Assembly: GCA_902801625.1 (NCBI GenBank)
Contig: CADCJI010000018.1
Coordinates: forward strand, 1 to 54,416
Source of the DNA: an uncultured Bacteroidia bacterium
GTDB taxonomy: Bacteria > Bacteroidota > Bacteroidia > Bacteroidales > F082
Length of the DNA stretch: 54,416 nucleotides
Direction of reading: 5' to 3'
Under the pieces are notes generated by a model. That model did no database searches and had not been told where the DNA came from. It saw nothing but the letters and a program-made list of their open reading frames with translations. Position 1 is the stretch's first letter. Each line of letters begins with the position of its first letter. Both the position numbers and the translations under genes were made by a program. Positions 26,854 to 38,130 of the stretch are shown here, in pieces.

Positions 26854-26953
26854 GGATTGCTTCGTACCTCGCAATGACGCAAAGCGAGTCTGCAATGGAT
26901 TGCTTCGTACCTCGCAAATCTTTGATTCGACGTAGTCAATGACGCGAAGCGGG
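26854..26953. repeat. Two further GATTGCTTCGT repeats, the second interrupted
   Basis: A full copy starts at 26855 (GATTGCTTCGTACCTCGCAATGACGC). A second starts at 26898 but breaks after CTCGCAA and resumes with CAATGACGCGAAGCGGG after about 21 extra bases (26917-26937), with CAA on both sides of the insert. Same family as the array on the other side of the GIY-YIG gene, in the inverted direction. Confidence 0.8.
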
Positions 26954-26971
26954 AGAGGGAGCGAAGCCAAG

Positions 26972-27101
26972 AGGCACGCTACATCCTCATGTGAGGTGGC
27001 GTGCCTACAGCACGCAGGTCACTGTGGCTGGTGTGTCGAGCCCCACACGATATCGTGTGGGGTAAATAGGAGGTCGTGTCTCCGACACGGGCTGTCGCAG
27101 C
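26972..27101. repeat. Run of short perfect hairpins overlapping the miaA 3' end
   Basis: Consecutive stems: AGGCACGC (26972-26979) / GCGTGCCT (26999-27006) with an inner CCTCA/TGAGG; a perfect 22-bp palindrome CCCCACACGAT/ATCGTGTGGGG (27041-27062); CGTGTC/GACACG (27075-27089); GCTG/CAGC (27091-27101). The last three fall inside the miaA reading frame and encode its C-terminal extension. Confidence 0.65.
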
Positions 27102-28074
27102 ACAACTCATCAGACGTGATCCATGTGTAACTCTTATCCTTCCTCAACCAAGTCATCTGCCGCTTGGCGTACTGCCGCGTGTGGATCTTGATTTGCTCAA
27201 CGGCCTCTTCAAGGGTGCATTGCCCATCATAATAGGTGAAGAGTTCCTTGTAGCCTACGGTGTTTAAGGCATTTAAATGGCGTTTGGGATACAAGGCTTT
27301 GGCTTCTTCCAAAAGGCCTTGCTCCATCATCATGTCGACACGGCGGTCGATGCGCTCGATGAGGGCTTGTCGGTCCCAAAGCAGGGCGTATTTCTTGATG
27401 TCGAAGTCGCGGTGGACGGTGTTGCCACTGCGGAAGGAGGAGAAAGGCTGTCCCGTTTGGTAACAGACCTCCAAAGCCCTTTGCAAGCGGCGAGGGTTCT
27501 GTTGGTCGACGGTGGCATAATACTCGGGGTCGAGGCGCTGGACTTCGTCTTGGAGGACTTTCAAGCCTCCATTGTCCAACAGTCTTTGCACTTTCTCCCT
27601 GATTTCGGGCTCCACATCAGGCATAGCATCGATGCCATTGCAGACCGCATCGATGAAAAGACCGGAGCCGCCCGTCATGATGACGGCATCGTGGGTCTTG
27701 AAGAGCTCATCCAACAATTGTAGAACATCGCGCTCATAGTCGGCCACGTCGTATTTGTCCTCGATGCTGATGTGGTGCACGAAGTAATGCTTGGCTTGAC
27801 TCAGCTCATCGTCGGTGGGTGCTGCCGTGCCGATGCACATTTCTTTATAGAACTGCCGGCTATCGGCGGAGAGGATGACGGTGTTCAAAGCCTTGGCCAC
27901 TTTGATGGCGAAAGCGGTCTTGCCTGATGCGGTGGGGCCAGCGATGACGACTAAGGTTTTCTTATTAGTAGGGTACGGGCCCTTCGACAGGCTCAGGGAC
28001 TCTTCGCTTTTCATAAGGCTAAGGTCCCTGAGCTCGTCGAAGGGCCGATTTATATGGTTTATGCCATTATCCAT
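27019..28074 (-). CDS. miaA: tRNA dimethylallyltransferase with palindrome-encoded ends
   Basis: 351 aa, longer than the usual 300 or so. The core is canonical: P-loop GPTASGKT (46-53), DSRQFYKEM with the conserved Asp/Ser/Arg/Gln, the MTGGSGLF motif and the C-terminal RQYAKRQMTWLRKD. It transfers a dimethylallyl group to A37 of tRNAs reading UNN codons. Residues about 10-33 (RPFDELRDLS ... SLSKGP) are encoded by a dispersed palindrome, and the last 30 or so residues (DELCCDSPCRRHDLL ... ) by another set of palindromes. The ATG at 28074 follows the cca stop by one base (TGAAATG), which supports it; an ATG at 28011, within the repeat loop, is the alternative. Third gene of clpC-cca-miaA. Confidence 0.92.
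   Translation of the reverse strand: MDNGINHINRPFDELRDLSLMKSEESLSLSKGPYPTNKKTLVVIAGPTASGKTAFAIKVAKALNTVILSADSRQFYKEMCIGTAAPTDDELSQAKHYFVHHISIEDKYDVADYERDVLQLLDELFKTHDAVIMTGGSGLFIDAVCNGIDAMPDVEPEIREKVQRLLDNGGLKVLQDEVQRLDPEYYATVDQQNPRRLQRALEVCYQTGQPFSSFRSGNTVHRDFDIKKYALLWDRQALIERIDRRVDMMMEQGLLEEAKALYPKRHLNALNTVGYKELFTYYDGQCTLEEAVEQIKIHTRQYAKRQMTWLRKDKSYTWITSDELCCDSPCRRHDLLFTPHDIVWGSTHQPQ
27978..28046. repeat. CCCTTCGACAGGCTCAGGG palindrome inside miaA
   Basis: Arms 27978-28002 and 28022-28046 pair over about 25 bp with a few mismatches around a 19-nt loop. The sequence belongs to a palindrome type I recognise from many bacterial genomes, and here it is read in frame as MiaA residues 10-33. Confidence 0.85.
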
Positions 28075-28075
28075 T

Positions 28076-29551
28076 TCACACTTTATTAGGCACTAGTCCG
28101 TTATTAGCCACCACAATAGGTTCTTGGATTTCCTTCACCACGCTGAGACCTAGCTTTTGTCCTTCTTCCTTCATAAAGGCATACGCCTCGCTGAAGTTGT
28201 TCCCTATAATGCCGTCAAGAATGGCCTCGCGGATGGCGTTTTTGATGACGCCGACCTCGCGACCCTCGGGAATGCCGAAGGTCTCCATGATGGCGATGCC
28301 GTCGATGGGCGGCTGCCAATTGCGTAGGTGGTCCTTGGCCTCTATCTCTTTCAGCTTCTCCTGAACAATCTCGAAGTTATGGTGGAATTTCTTCACCTTC
28401 TCTTCGTTCTTCGAGGTGATGTCGGCGTGGCATAGCAGCATGAGGTCGTCTATGTCGTCGCCAGCATCAAACAAAAGTCTTCTCACTGCGCTGTCGGTGA
28501 CGATGTCTTCTGCCAACACGATGGGGCGGAGGTGAAGGAGCACGAGCTTCTCCACATATTTCATCTTCTCGTTCAAGGGCAACTTCATGGCAGCGAAGAT
28601 CTTGGGCACCATCTTGGAGCCTTTGAACTCGTGGCCGTGGAAGGTCCAGCCCGTGCCGTCCTCCCAACGTTTGGTCTGGGGCTTGGCGATGTCGTGCAAT
28701 AAAGCAGCCCAGCGCAGCCAGAGGTCATCGCTCTTCTCGGCCACTTGGTCAAGCACTTGCAATGTGTGCAGGAAGTTGTCCTTGTGGCCTCTACCTTGCA
28801 CGACTTCCACGCCTTTCAATTGGCAGAGTTGCGGGAAGATGAGTTTCAACAAGCCGCTTTCATCCAATAGCTTGAAGCCAATGGAAGGCTTCGGCGAGAG
28901 GATGATTTTGTTCAGTTCCTCGGTGACACGCTCCATCGACACGATCTTGATGCGTTCGGCATTGCGCTTGATGGCCTCGAAAGACTCGGATTCGATGTAG
29001 AACTTGAGTTGCGAGGCGAACCTGATGGCACGCATCATGCGGAGTGGGTCGTCGGAATAGGTGATGTCGGGGTCTAAGGGTGTCCTCAGCAGCAATTCTT
29101 CCATGTCGGCCATGCCGCCATAGAGGTCGATGAGCGAGCCGAAGTCCTCGGCGTTGAGGCTGAGGGCCATGGCGTTGATGGTGAAGTCGCGGCGGCTGAT
29201 GTCGTCTTCCAAAGTGCCGTTTTCCACCACGGGCTTGCGGCTGTTGCGGTCGTAGGACTCTTTCCTCGCGCCCACAAACTCCACTTCCATGCCGTCGAAA
29301 CGGATCATGGCCGTGCCAAAGGCGCCGTAGTATTTGGCTTCCTTATGACCGGGCAGGAGAGAGGCGACCTTCTTTGCGAGGGTGATGCCGCTGCCCACGG
29401 TGACCACGTCGATGTCATTCGACGGGCGGCGCAACAAGATGTCGCGCACATAGCCGCCGATGACATAGCTCTTGTAGCCCAACTCCGCGCTGGCGTAGGC
29501 AATCACCTTAAAGATCTTGCTGCTGATATGTTTCTTGAAGTCGTAGTTCAT
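28076..29551 (-). CDS. cca: CCA-adding tRNA nucleotidyltransferase with HD domain
   Basis: 491 aa. N-terminal polymerase-beta-type nucleotidyltransferase head: YVIGGYVRDILLRRPSNDIDVV with the GG motif and DxD metal site; flexible loop and RRDFTINAMAL motif; RNA-binding PcnB-type region (DPLRMMRAIRFASQL); then an HD phosphohydrolase domain (LLHDIAKPQTKRW). Adds or repairs the 3' CCA end of tRNAs; the HD part gives 2',3'-cyclic phosphatase-type activities in relatives. Its ATG shares one base with the clpC stop (TGATG), and miaA follows after one base, so the three genes form a tight operon that puts two tRNA-processing enzymes behind a protein-quality-control ATPase. Confidence 0.93.
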   Translation of the reverse strand: MNYDFKKHISSKIFKVIAYASAELGYKSYVIGGYVRDILLRRPSNDIDVVTVGSGITLAKKVASLLPGHKEAKYYGAFGTAMIRFDGMEVEFVGARKESYDRNSRKPVVENGTLEDDISRRDFTINAMALSLNAEDFGSLIDLYGGMADMEELLLRTPLDPDITYSDDPLRMMRAIRFASQLKFYIESESFEAIKRNAERIKIVSMERVTEELNKIILSPKPSIGFKLLDESGLLKLIFPQLCQLKGVEVVQGRGHKDNFLHTLQVLDQVAEKSDDLWLRWAALLHDIAKPQTKRWEDGTGWTFHGHEFKGSKMVPKIFAAMKLPLNEKMKYVEKLVLLHLRPIVLAEDIVTDSAVRRLLFDAGDDIDDLMLLCHADITSKNEEKVKKFHHNFEIVQEKLKEIEAKDHLRNWQPPIDGIAIMETFGIPEGREVGVIKNAIREAILDGIIGNNFSEAYAFMKEEGQKLGLSVVKEIQEPIVVANNGLVPNKV

Positions 29552-32130
29552 CAGACTTTGGCTTCTTCAAGGACTTTCTTTTCGGTCGGGATGATGTTGA
29601 CAATGGTCTCTTCGCCCTTTTCGTCGAGGTCGATGCTGATGGTGTCGCCGATATGGAGGTTGGCGGAGATGATGGCTTCGGCCAAGACGTCTTCCACGTA
29701 CTTCTGGACGGCACGCTTCAGCGGACGGGCACCATACTGCTCGTCCCAGCCCTTCTCGGCGAGGAAGTCCATAGCCTTCTCGGTGATTTCGATCTTGTAG
29801 CCCATCTCTTCGACGCGCTTGACCACTTGACGGATCTCGATGCCGATGATCTTCTGGATATCCTTCTTGTCCAAGGCGTTGAACATCACCACATCGTCGA
29901 CGCGGTTGAGGAACTCGGGCGCGAAGGTGCGCTTCAAGGCGTTGTCGATGACGCTCTGTGAATACTCGTTCTTCGTGTTGAGCTTGGCCTGTGTGCCGAA
30001 GCCCACACCCTGTCCGAAGTCCTTCAATTGGCGCGAGCCGATGTTGGAAGTCATGATGATGATGGTGTTCTTGAAGTCGACTTTGCGACCGAGGCTATCG
30101 GTCAGCTGGCCGTCGTCGAGCACTTGCAGCAACAGGTTGAACACATCAGGGTGAGCCTTCTCGATTTCATCCAAAAGCACGATGGAGTAGGGCTTACGGC
30201 GCACTTTCTCGGTAAGCTGTCCGCCTTCTTCGTAACCCACATATCCAGGAGGCGCTCCCACGAGGCGCGACACGGCGAACTTCTCCATGTATTCGCTCAT
30301 GTCGATGCGGATGAGGGCGTCTTCGCTGTCGAAGAGGAACTTGGCCAGCACCTTGGCGAGGTAGGTCTTACCTACGCCCGTGGGGCCGAGGAAGATGAAC
30401 GAGCCGATGGGCTTGTTTGGGTCTTTCAGTCCGGCACGGTTGCGGCGGATGGCGCGGGTCACCTTCTTGATGGCCTCATCCTGACCGATGACGGTGCCTG
30501 CCAACTCAGTCTCCATATGCATCAGGCGGTCGCCTTCGTTCTTGGCGATGCGTTGCACGGGCACACCGGTCATCATGGCGACGACTTCGGCGACATTCTG
30601 CTCTGTCACGGGTTGGCGATGTGCCACGGCGTTGTCCTCCCAAGCCTTTTTGACATCCTCGAGTTTGGCCATAATCTTCACCTCTTCGTTGCGGTACATG
30701 CCCGCCTCCTCGAACTTCTGCTCGGCGATGGCGGCTTTCTTGTCCTTGCGGACCTCTTCCAAGCGTTTCTCCAGTTCGGTGATTTCGCTCGGTACTTCAA
30801 TGTTCTTGATGTGGACGCGCGCACCAGCCTCATCCAAGGCGTCGATGGCCTTGTCGGGCAGGTGACGGTCGCTGAGGTAACGGTCGGTGAGCTTCACGCA
30901 GGCTTCGATGGCCTCAGGCGTGTAGGTGACCAGGTGATGGTCCTCATATCTCGGTTTGATGTTGTTCAGGATTTCTATGGTCTCGGCGGGCGTGGTAGGC
31001 TCGACGAGGATCTTCTGGAAGCGGCGTTCCAAGGCACCGTCTTTCTCGATGTACTGGCGATATTCATCGAGGGTAGTGGAACCGATGCACTGCAACTCGC
31101 CACGTGCCAAGGCAGGTTTAAACATGTTGCTGGCATCGAGCGAACCATTGGCGTTGCCTGCGCCGACTAGAGTGTGGATCTCGTCGACGAAGAGGATGAT
31201 GTCACGGTTGTTCTCCAACTCGTTGAGGATGGCCTTGATGCGTTCCTCAAACTGGCCACGGTATTTGGTGCCGGCCACGATGGAGCCGATGTCGAGCATG
31301 ACCACTCGCTTATTGAATAAGGTGCGCGGCACGCGGTGTTGCACGATGCGGATGGCCAAGCCTTCGGCGATGGCCGACTTGCCCACGCCAGGTTCGCCAA
31401 TCAAAATGGGGTTGTTTTTCTTGCGTCGGCTGAGGATTTGGGCGATGCGTTCCAGCTCACGCTCACGGCCCACAATGGGGTCGAGACGGTTCTCTTCGGC
31501 GGCTTTGGTGAGGTCGCGACCAAAGTTGTCCAACACGGGCGTTTTGCTCTTGATGTTGCTGGTTTTCTTGGGCTTCTCCTGCTGCGGGCGGATGTCGTTC
31601 ATCAAGTCGTCTTCCTCGTCGTCCTCCTCATCAAAAATGCTAGATGCATAGCCTTGTTGTTCTTCGGGAGCCGATTCCTGTGGGTCGGCGTTTTCAGCAG
31701 TAAAGCGCAGCAGCTCCTGCTTGAAGTTTTCGTAGTTGATGCCTTCAAACTCAAGGTTTTGCGAGATGATGTTGTTCTTCTCGTGCAAGATGGCCAGCAT
31801 GAGGTGTTCCGAGCGGACAATCTCCGAATGGAATTCCTTGGCGATGATATAAGTGAACTTCAGTACGCGCTCCGCCTGTTTGGTCAACGGCAAAGCCAAA
31901 ACTGGGTTTGGGTTGCTGTTGGCGGTGCGCACCGAGGCTTCCAGCTTCTTCGAGAAAACTTCGATGTTCAGGTTGAGGTTCTCCAAAATGCGGATGGCAG
32001 CGCTACCGCCTTCCTTCAACATGCCCAAAAAAAGGTGCTCCAACCCGACGTATGCGTTCCCTAGACGTTGTGCCTCTTGGTGGCTAAGTGACAAAATGGC
32101 ACGAACGCGGGGAGAGAATTTTGCATCCAT
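29551..32130 (-). CDS. clpC: ATP-dependent Clp protease ATP-binding subunit ClpC
   Basis: 859 aa Hsp100 unfoldase. Two N-terminal Clp_N repeats (about 1-150), an acidic linker, first AAA+ module with Walker A GEPGVGKS (245-252), a middle region with a UVR-like helix pair ([30 protein letters not shown]) typical of ClpC rather than ClpB, second AAA+ with Walker A GPTGVGKT near 590 and the C-terminal D2-small domain. It unfolds proteins for ClpP; clpP is not in this window. The ATG at 32130 has a 74-nt leader behind a TACCTTTG -7 box. First gene of clpC-cca-miaA. Confidence 0.95.
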   Translation of the reverse strand: MDAKFSPRVRAILSLSHQEAQRLGNAYVGLEHLFLGMLKEGGSAAIRILENLNLNIEVFSKKLEASVRTANSNPNPVLALPLTKQAERVLKFTYIIAKEFHSEIVRSEHLMLAILHEKNNIISQNLEFEGINYENFKQELLRFTAENADPQESAPEEQQGYASSIFDEEDDEEDDLMNDIRPQQEKPKKTSNIKSKTPVLDNFGRDLTKAAEENRLDPIVGRERELERIAQILSRRKKNNPILIGEPGVGKSAIAEGLAIRIVQHRVPRTLFNKRVVMLDIGSIVAGTKYRGQFEERIKAILNELENNRDIILFVDEIHTLVGAGNANGSLDASNMFKPALARGELQCIGSTTLDEYRQYIEKDGALERRFQKILVEPTTPAETIEILNNIKPRYEDHHLVTYTPEAIEACVKLTDRYLSDRHLPDKAIDALDEAGARVHIKNIEVPSEITELEKRLEEVRKDKKAAIAEQKFEEAGMYRNEEVKIMAKLEDVKKAWEDNAVAHRQPVTEQNVAEVVAMMTGVPVQRIAKNEGDRLMHMETELAGTVIGQDEAIKKVTRAIRRNRAGLKDPNKPIGSFIFLGPTGVGKTYLAKVLAKFLFDSEDALIRIDMSEYMEKFAVSRLVGAPPGYVGYEEGGQLTEKVRRKPYSIVLLDEIEKAHPDVFNLLLQVLDDGQLTDSLGRKVDFKNTIIIMTSNIGSRQLKDFGQGVGFGTQAKLNTKNEYSQSVIDNALKRTFAPEFLNRVDDVVMFNALDKKDIQKIIGIEIRQVVKRVEEMGYKIEITEKAMDFLAEKGWDEQYGARPLKRAVQKYVEDVLAEAIISANLHIGDTISIDLDEKGEETIVNIIPTEKKVLEEAKV

Positions 32131-32474
32131 ATAGTTATAATTCGTTTGTTATCAATACTTTAATAATATACCCTACTTTTCGCTTGTCTGATTCGTTCAG
32201 AGTGCAAAGGTACAAACAAAAACCGCGCCGCGCCAGTGCCAAAGTCAGATTCTTTAAAAATGAACAAAAACCGCCTTATTTCAACGCTTAACGGTTTTTT
32301 TATCATGAAAAGCGAAAGCTACACCAAATTTTGTCATCATAAACTATTGAACAATCATAAAGTTATAAAAGCAATTGTAAAAAAATGCAGTTTTCAGACT
32401 AAATAAACGACCCAATAGTCTCTATAAGTCAAAATCGATTAAACAAAATTTGTTGAATTAAAAATACTGAGAAA
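32131..32474. other. 344-bp divergent intergenic region, clpC / LRR gene
   Basis: It holds the clpC promoter (-7 box at 32205-32212) and, towards the LRR gene, about 200 bp of AT-rich sequence. I see no convincing TAnnTTTG for the LRR gene, no gene and no strong hairpin; GACTA (32398-32402) and TAGTC (32416-32420) are a minor inverted pair. Confidence 0.6.
32205..32212 (-). promoter_or_regulatory. -7 box for the clpC operon
   Basis: TACCTTTG on the minus strand matches TAnnTTTG, 74 nt before the ATG. A TTTG at 32240-32243 is somewhat too far for a -33. Confidence 0.55.
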
Positions 32475-35156
32475 ATGAAAACTATTCGATTACAATCAAA
32501 AAGGGTCATGATTGCCCTTTCCATTCTTCTGCTGAATGCAGTGGTGATGACTAAAGCGTATGCCTCGTATGACTTTGAGGCAGTTTGTCCATCTGGACAA
32601 ACCTTGTATTACAACATTATCGATGCCACCAGCCACCATGTGGCATTGACATATCCTGGTAATCCCGATCTTGGCCCTTGGGGATGGGAGTATTGGATCG
32701 GTTACCTTCAACCATCCGGAAATATCATTTTGCCGGAATTTGTTTATCACAATGGTGTCGACTACGCCGTTACCGAAATTGGAGATCATGCTTTTTGGCA
32801 GTGCTATGGTCTGACTGGTAGTTTGACTATCCCCAATTCTGTGACCGCAGTTGGCGAAAACGCATTCTGTCAATGCGGCTTCACGGGCAGCCTGACTATT
32901 CCAAATTCTGTGACTACAATAGGCGAAGGAGCTTTTTATTATTGCTGTGGCTTCACGGGTAGCCTGACTATTCCCAATTCCGTGACTACAATAGGCGAAG
33001 GAGCTTTTTATAATTGCAGCGGCTTCACGGGCAGCCTGACTATCCCAAATTCGGTAATCAACATAGCAAATTCAGCATTTGCCTTTTGTTACAATTTCAC
33101 TGGTGCATTGGTGATTCCCGATTCGGTGACCTCAATAGGTGATGAGGCTTTTTCTGCCTGTAGTGGCTTCACTTCGCTATCCATCGGCAATTCCGTGACT
33201 TCAATAGGGATTAATGCTTTTGCTTCATGTAATCAGTTATCTGGTGACTTGGTGATTCCCAACTCTGTGGTTACGATAGGAGAAGGCGCTTTTGAATCTT
33301 GCGCGGGATTCACCCGGAACCTGGTTATTGGCAATTTCGTGACGACAATAGGTGACTATGCTTTTTCCTGGTGCGGTTTTACTGGAAACCTGATCCTTCC
33401 CAACTCTTTGATTACGATAGGAGAAGGTGCTTTTGAAAGTTGTGCTGGATTCACTGGATATTTGACTATTCCCGACTCTGTTGTTACAATAGGTGGTGGT
33501 GCTTTTGATTGGTGTGAGGGTCTTACGGGATTAACTATCGGCAACTCAGTGGCCACTATCGGTAGTGGAGCTTTCTCAGGCTGTTGGGGTCTGACTTCCA
33601 TAATCATCCCGAATTCCGTAACCTTGCTTGAAGGTAATGTTTTTTCGTTTTGCGATGGCATCGAGCAAATCACGGTTGAATCAGGGAATCCGGTTTACGA
33701 CTCCAGAAACAACTGCAACGCCATCATTGAGACGACAACCAACACTTTGGTTACCGGTTGCATAAACACGGTTGTCCCCAATACCGTGACCACTATCGGT
33801 GCAGGTGCATTTTGCGGATGTGGCTTGACTTCTGTCAATCTTCCTGTTTCCGTGACAACAATAGAAGATTATGCTTATAGTAGTTGTTATAATTTAACCT
33901 CTGTTGATATCCCAAATCACGTTGTTTCTTTGGGAAAGGGTGTTTTTCAGTGTTGCAACAGCCTTGAGCAAATTACAGTAAAAGCGGGCAATCCAGCTTA
34001 CGATTCAAGGGACAACAGCAACGCCATCATCGAAACCAACACCAACATTTTGATACAAGGATGCCAGAACACCGTGATCCCAAATTCGGTGACAAAGATT
34101 GGTGATTATGCTTTCCGTGGTTTTTTAGGCCTTACATCCATTGAAATGCCTGATTCTGTGTTGGAAATTGGCGATTGGGCTTTTTGCGGTTCTGGTTTAT
34201 CAGGGAAACTGTCAATCGGGAACTCCGTGACAAGAATTGGTGATATGTCGTTTTATAATTGTCATGACCTGACTTCCATAGAAATCGGAAATTCCGTGAC
34301 AAGAATTGGAAAGCAAGCCTTTAAGGACTGTTATAATCTTTCAGGGGATTTGATCATACCTAATTCCGTAATTGTCATAGATAATTTTGCTTTTTTTAAT
34401 CAAGGCAATGATGGTTTCGACGGCACATTGGTTTTAGGGAGTGCGTTGGATTCTATAGGAATCCGTGCCTTTGCTGGATGCCATTTCAATACTGTGGTTT
34501 CCATGAATGAGACACCACCAACGATTGCCTATGGCGACCTTGATATGTATACTTATCCAGATCTCATCGTCTGCTGTGGCAGCAAAGAGGCATACGAAGC
34601 CTCGGATTGGGCCAACTGCGTGAATTCCATTGAAGAAGATTGTGGCCCTCACAATGTCAATATAGACGAGGACAATATGAGTGGAGGAAATGTAAGTGCT
34701 TCTGTCAGTTCAGCCTACTTAGCGGAAAAAGTGCAACTTACCGTAACTCCCGATGAGGGCATGATGTTGACTTCGCTCATTGTCAGTAATGTAAACGACC
34801 CATCACAAACTGTAACAGTCTATCCCATCGGCAACGGTAGTTCAGCCTATGGCTTTGCCATGCCGCCATTCGATGTGTTAGTCAAGGCGATGTTTGTTGT
34901 TAACAACGCGGTTGGTGAAGGAAACAACATCGCAGTTTCGGCCTATCCCAATCCGACCAACGGTCAAGTGAAAATTGAAGCTGAGGGTGTTAAGTATATT
35001 AGTATAAGCAATACACTTGGCCAAGTCATTTACGAAGGCAAAGTCGAAGACGATGTATTTGAATACGACTTCAGCGGACAAAAGGCTGGGATTTACCTCG
35101 TCAGGATAGAAACTGAACATGGTGTTGTCGTGAAGAAGATCTCTGTTACGAGATGA
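32475..35156 (+). CDS. BspA-type leucine-rich repeat surface protein with T9SS sorting domain
   Basis: 893 aa. Signal peptide about 1-31; then some 20 or more LRR_5 (BspA/Treponema type) repeats of about 23 residues with the pattern LTIPNSVTTIGEGAFYNCSGFTG, from about 95 to 720; a short beta module like those in InlB-type bacterial repeats (YLAEKVQLTVTPDEGMMLTSL ... MPPFDVLVKAMF); and a C-terminal type A sorting domain (VSAYPNPTNGQVKIEA ... GIYLVRIETEHG). BspA-like proteins act in adhesion or binding to host or microbial surfaces. Several adjacent repeats are nearly identical in DNA (32878-33050), which favours slippage or recent duplication. Transcribed away from clpC and ended by a good terminator. 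Confidence 0.92.
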   Translation: MKTIRLQSKRVMIALSILLLNAVVMTKAYASYDFEAVCPSGQTLYYNIIDATSHHVALTYPGNPDLGPWGWEYWIGYLQPSGNIILPEFVYHNGVDYAVTEIGDHAFWQCYGLTGSLTIPNSVTAVGENAFCQCGFTGSLTIPNSVTTIGEGAFYYCCGFTGSLTIPNSVTTIGEGAFYNCSGFTGSLTIPNSVINIANSAFAFCYNFTGALVIPDSVTSIGDEAFSACSGFTSLSIGNSVTSIGINAFASCNQLSGDLVIPNSVVTIGEGAFESCAGFTRNLVIGNFVTTIGDYAFSWCGFTGNLILPNSLITIGEGAFESCAGFTGYLTIPDSVVTIGGGAFDWCEGLTGLTIGNSVATIGSGAFSGCWGLTSIIIPNSVTLLEGNVFSFCDGIEQITVESGNPVYDSRNNCNAIIETTTNTLVTGCINTVVPNTVTTIGAGAFCGCGLTSVNLPVSVTTIEDYAYSSCYNLTSVDIPNHVVSLGKGVFQCCNSLEQITVKAGNPAYDSRDNSNAIIETNTNILIQGCQNTVIPNSVTKIGDYAFRGFLGLTSIEMPDSVLEIGDWAFCGSGLSGKLSIGNSVTRIGDMSFYNCHDLTSIEIGNSVTRIGKQAFKDCYNLSGDLIIPNSVIVIDNFAFFNQGNDGFDGTLVLGSALDSIGIRAFAGCHFNTVVSMNETPPTIAYGDLDMYTYPDLIVCCGSKEAYEASDWANCVNSIEEDCGPHNVNIDEDNMSGGNVSASVSSAYLAEKVQLTVTPDEGMMLTSLIVSNVNDPSQTVTVYPIGNGSSAYGFAMPPFDVLVKAMFVVNNAVGEGNNIAVSAYPNPTNGQVKIEAEGVKYISISNTLGQVIYEGKVEDDVFEYDFSGQKAGIYLVRIETEHGVVVKKISVTR

Positions 35157-35190
35157 ACCTTGTGGAGACGTAATGATAGCTCCTCTACAA

Positions 35191-35234
35191 CACCACAAAG
35201 CCGATAGTAATGTCGACTTTGTGGTGCTTTTTTG
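35191..35234 (+). terminator. Terminator of the LRR gene
   Basis: CACCACAAAG (35191-35200) pairs with CTTTGTGGTG (35217-35226), followed by CTTTTTTTG. Confidence 0.8.
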
Positions 35235-35272
35235 TTTTTATGGGAAACCTTCATGTGAGTTTTTCCCATGGT

Positions 35273-35306
35273 TTTGTCAAACCTATCTAAAAATTCCCTA
35301 TCTTTG
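35273..35306 (+). promoter_or_regulatory. gyrA promoter
   Basis: TTTG (35273-35276), 22-nt spacer, TATCTTTG (35299-35306): both Bacteroidetes elements. The -7 ends 37 nt before the ATG. Confidence 0.7.
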
Positions 35307-35343
35307 CACCCCTATTTATAAAAGAGAAAATTAGAACCCAAAA

Positions 35344-37986
<2,643 letters not shown>

Positions 37987-37990
37987 TGAG

Positions 37991-38053
37991 AATAGCCTCC
38001 CATAGATTCCCGCTTACGCACATGCCTATGTAGGAATGACATGGGAGGCAATT
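37991..38053. terminator. Hairpin with conserved ATAGATTCC/GGAATGACAT tip after gyrA (copy 3)
   Basis: Arms AATAGCCTCCCAT (37991-38003) and ATGGGAGGCAATT (38041-38053) pair over 13 bp with one mismatch; the tip is ATAGATTCC ... GGAATGACAT. The outer arms are unrelated to those of the other copies. No T-tract, so termination is less certain than at the others. Confidence 0.7.
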
Positions 38054-38130
38054 CAAACCACTTTGGAACAATAATTGCTATAGAAAAGAATAATCATAAC
38101 GAAATTGTCAAACTTTAAATAATTGAGAAA

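Noticed and set aside
26071-26953. Possible CRISPR array
   Set aside because: Repeats are palindromic, in both orientations and irregularly spaced, the spacers themselves are duplicated, and no cas gene is near.
30028-31170. 380-codon open frame antisense to clpC
   Set aside because: ClpC is certain on the other strand; the translation is low-complexity shadow sequence.
32770-34420. Tandem DNA repeats suggesting a CRISPR or satellite
   Set aside because: They are in frame and encode LRR units of one protein.
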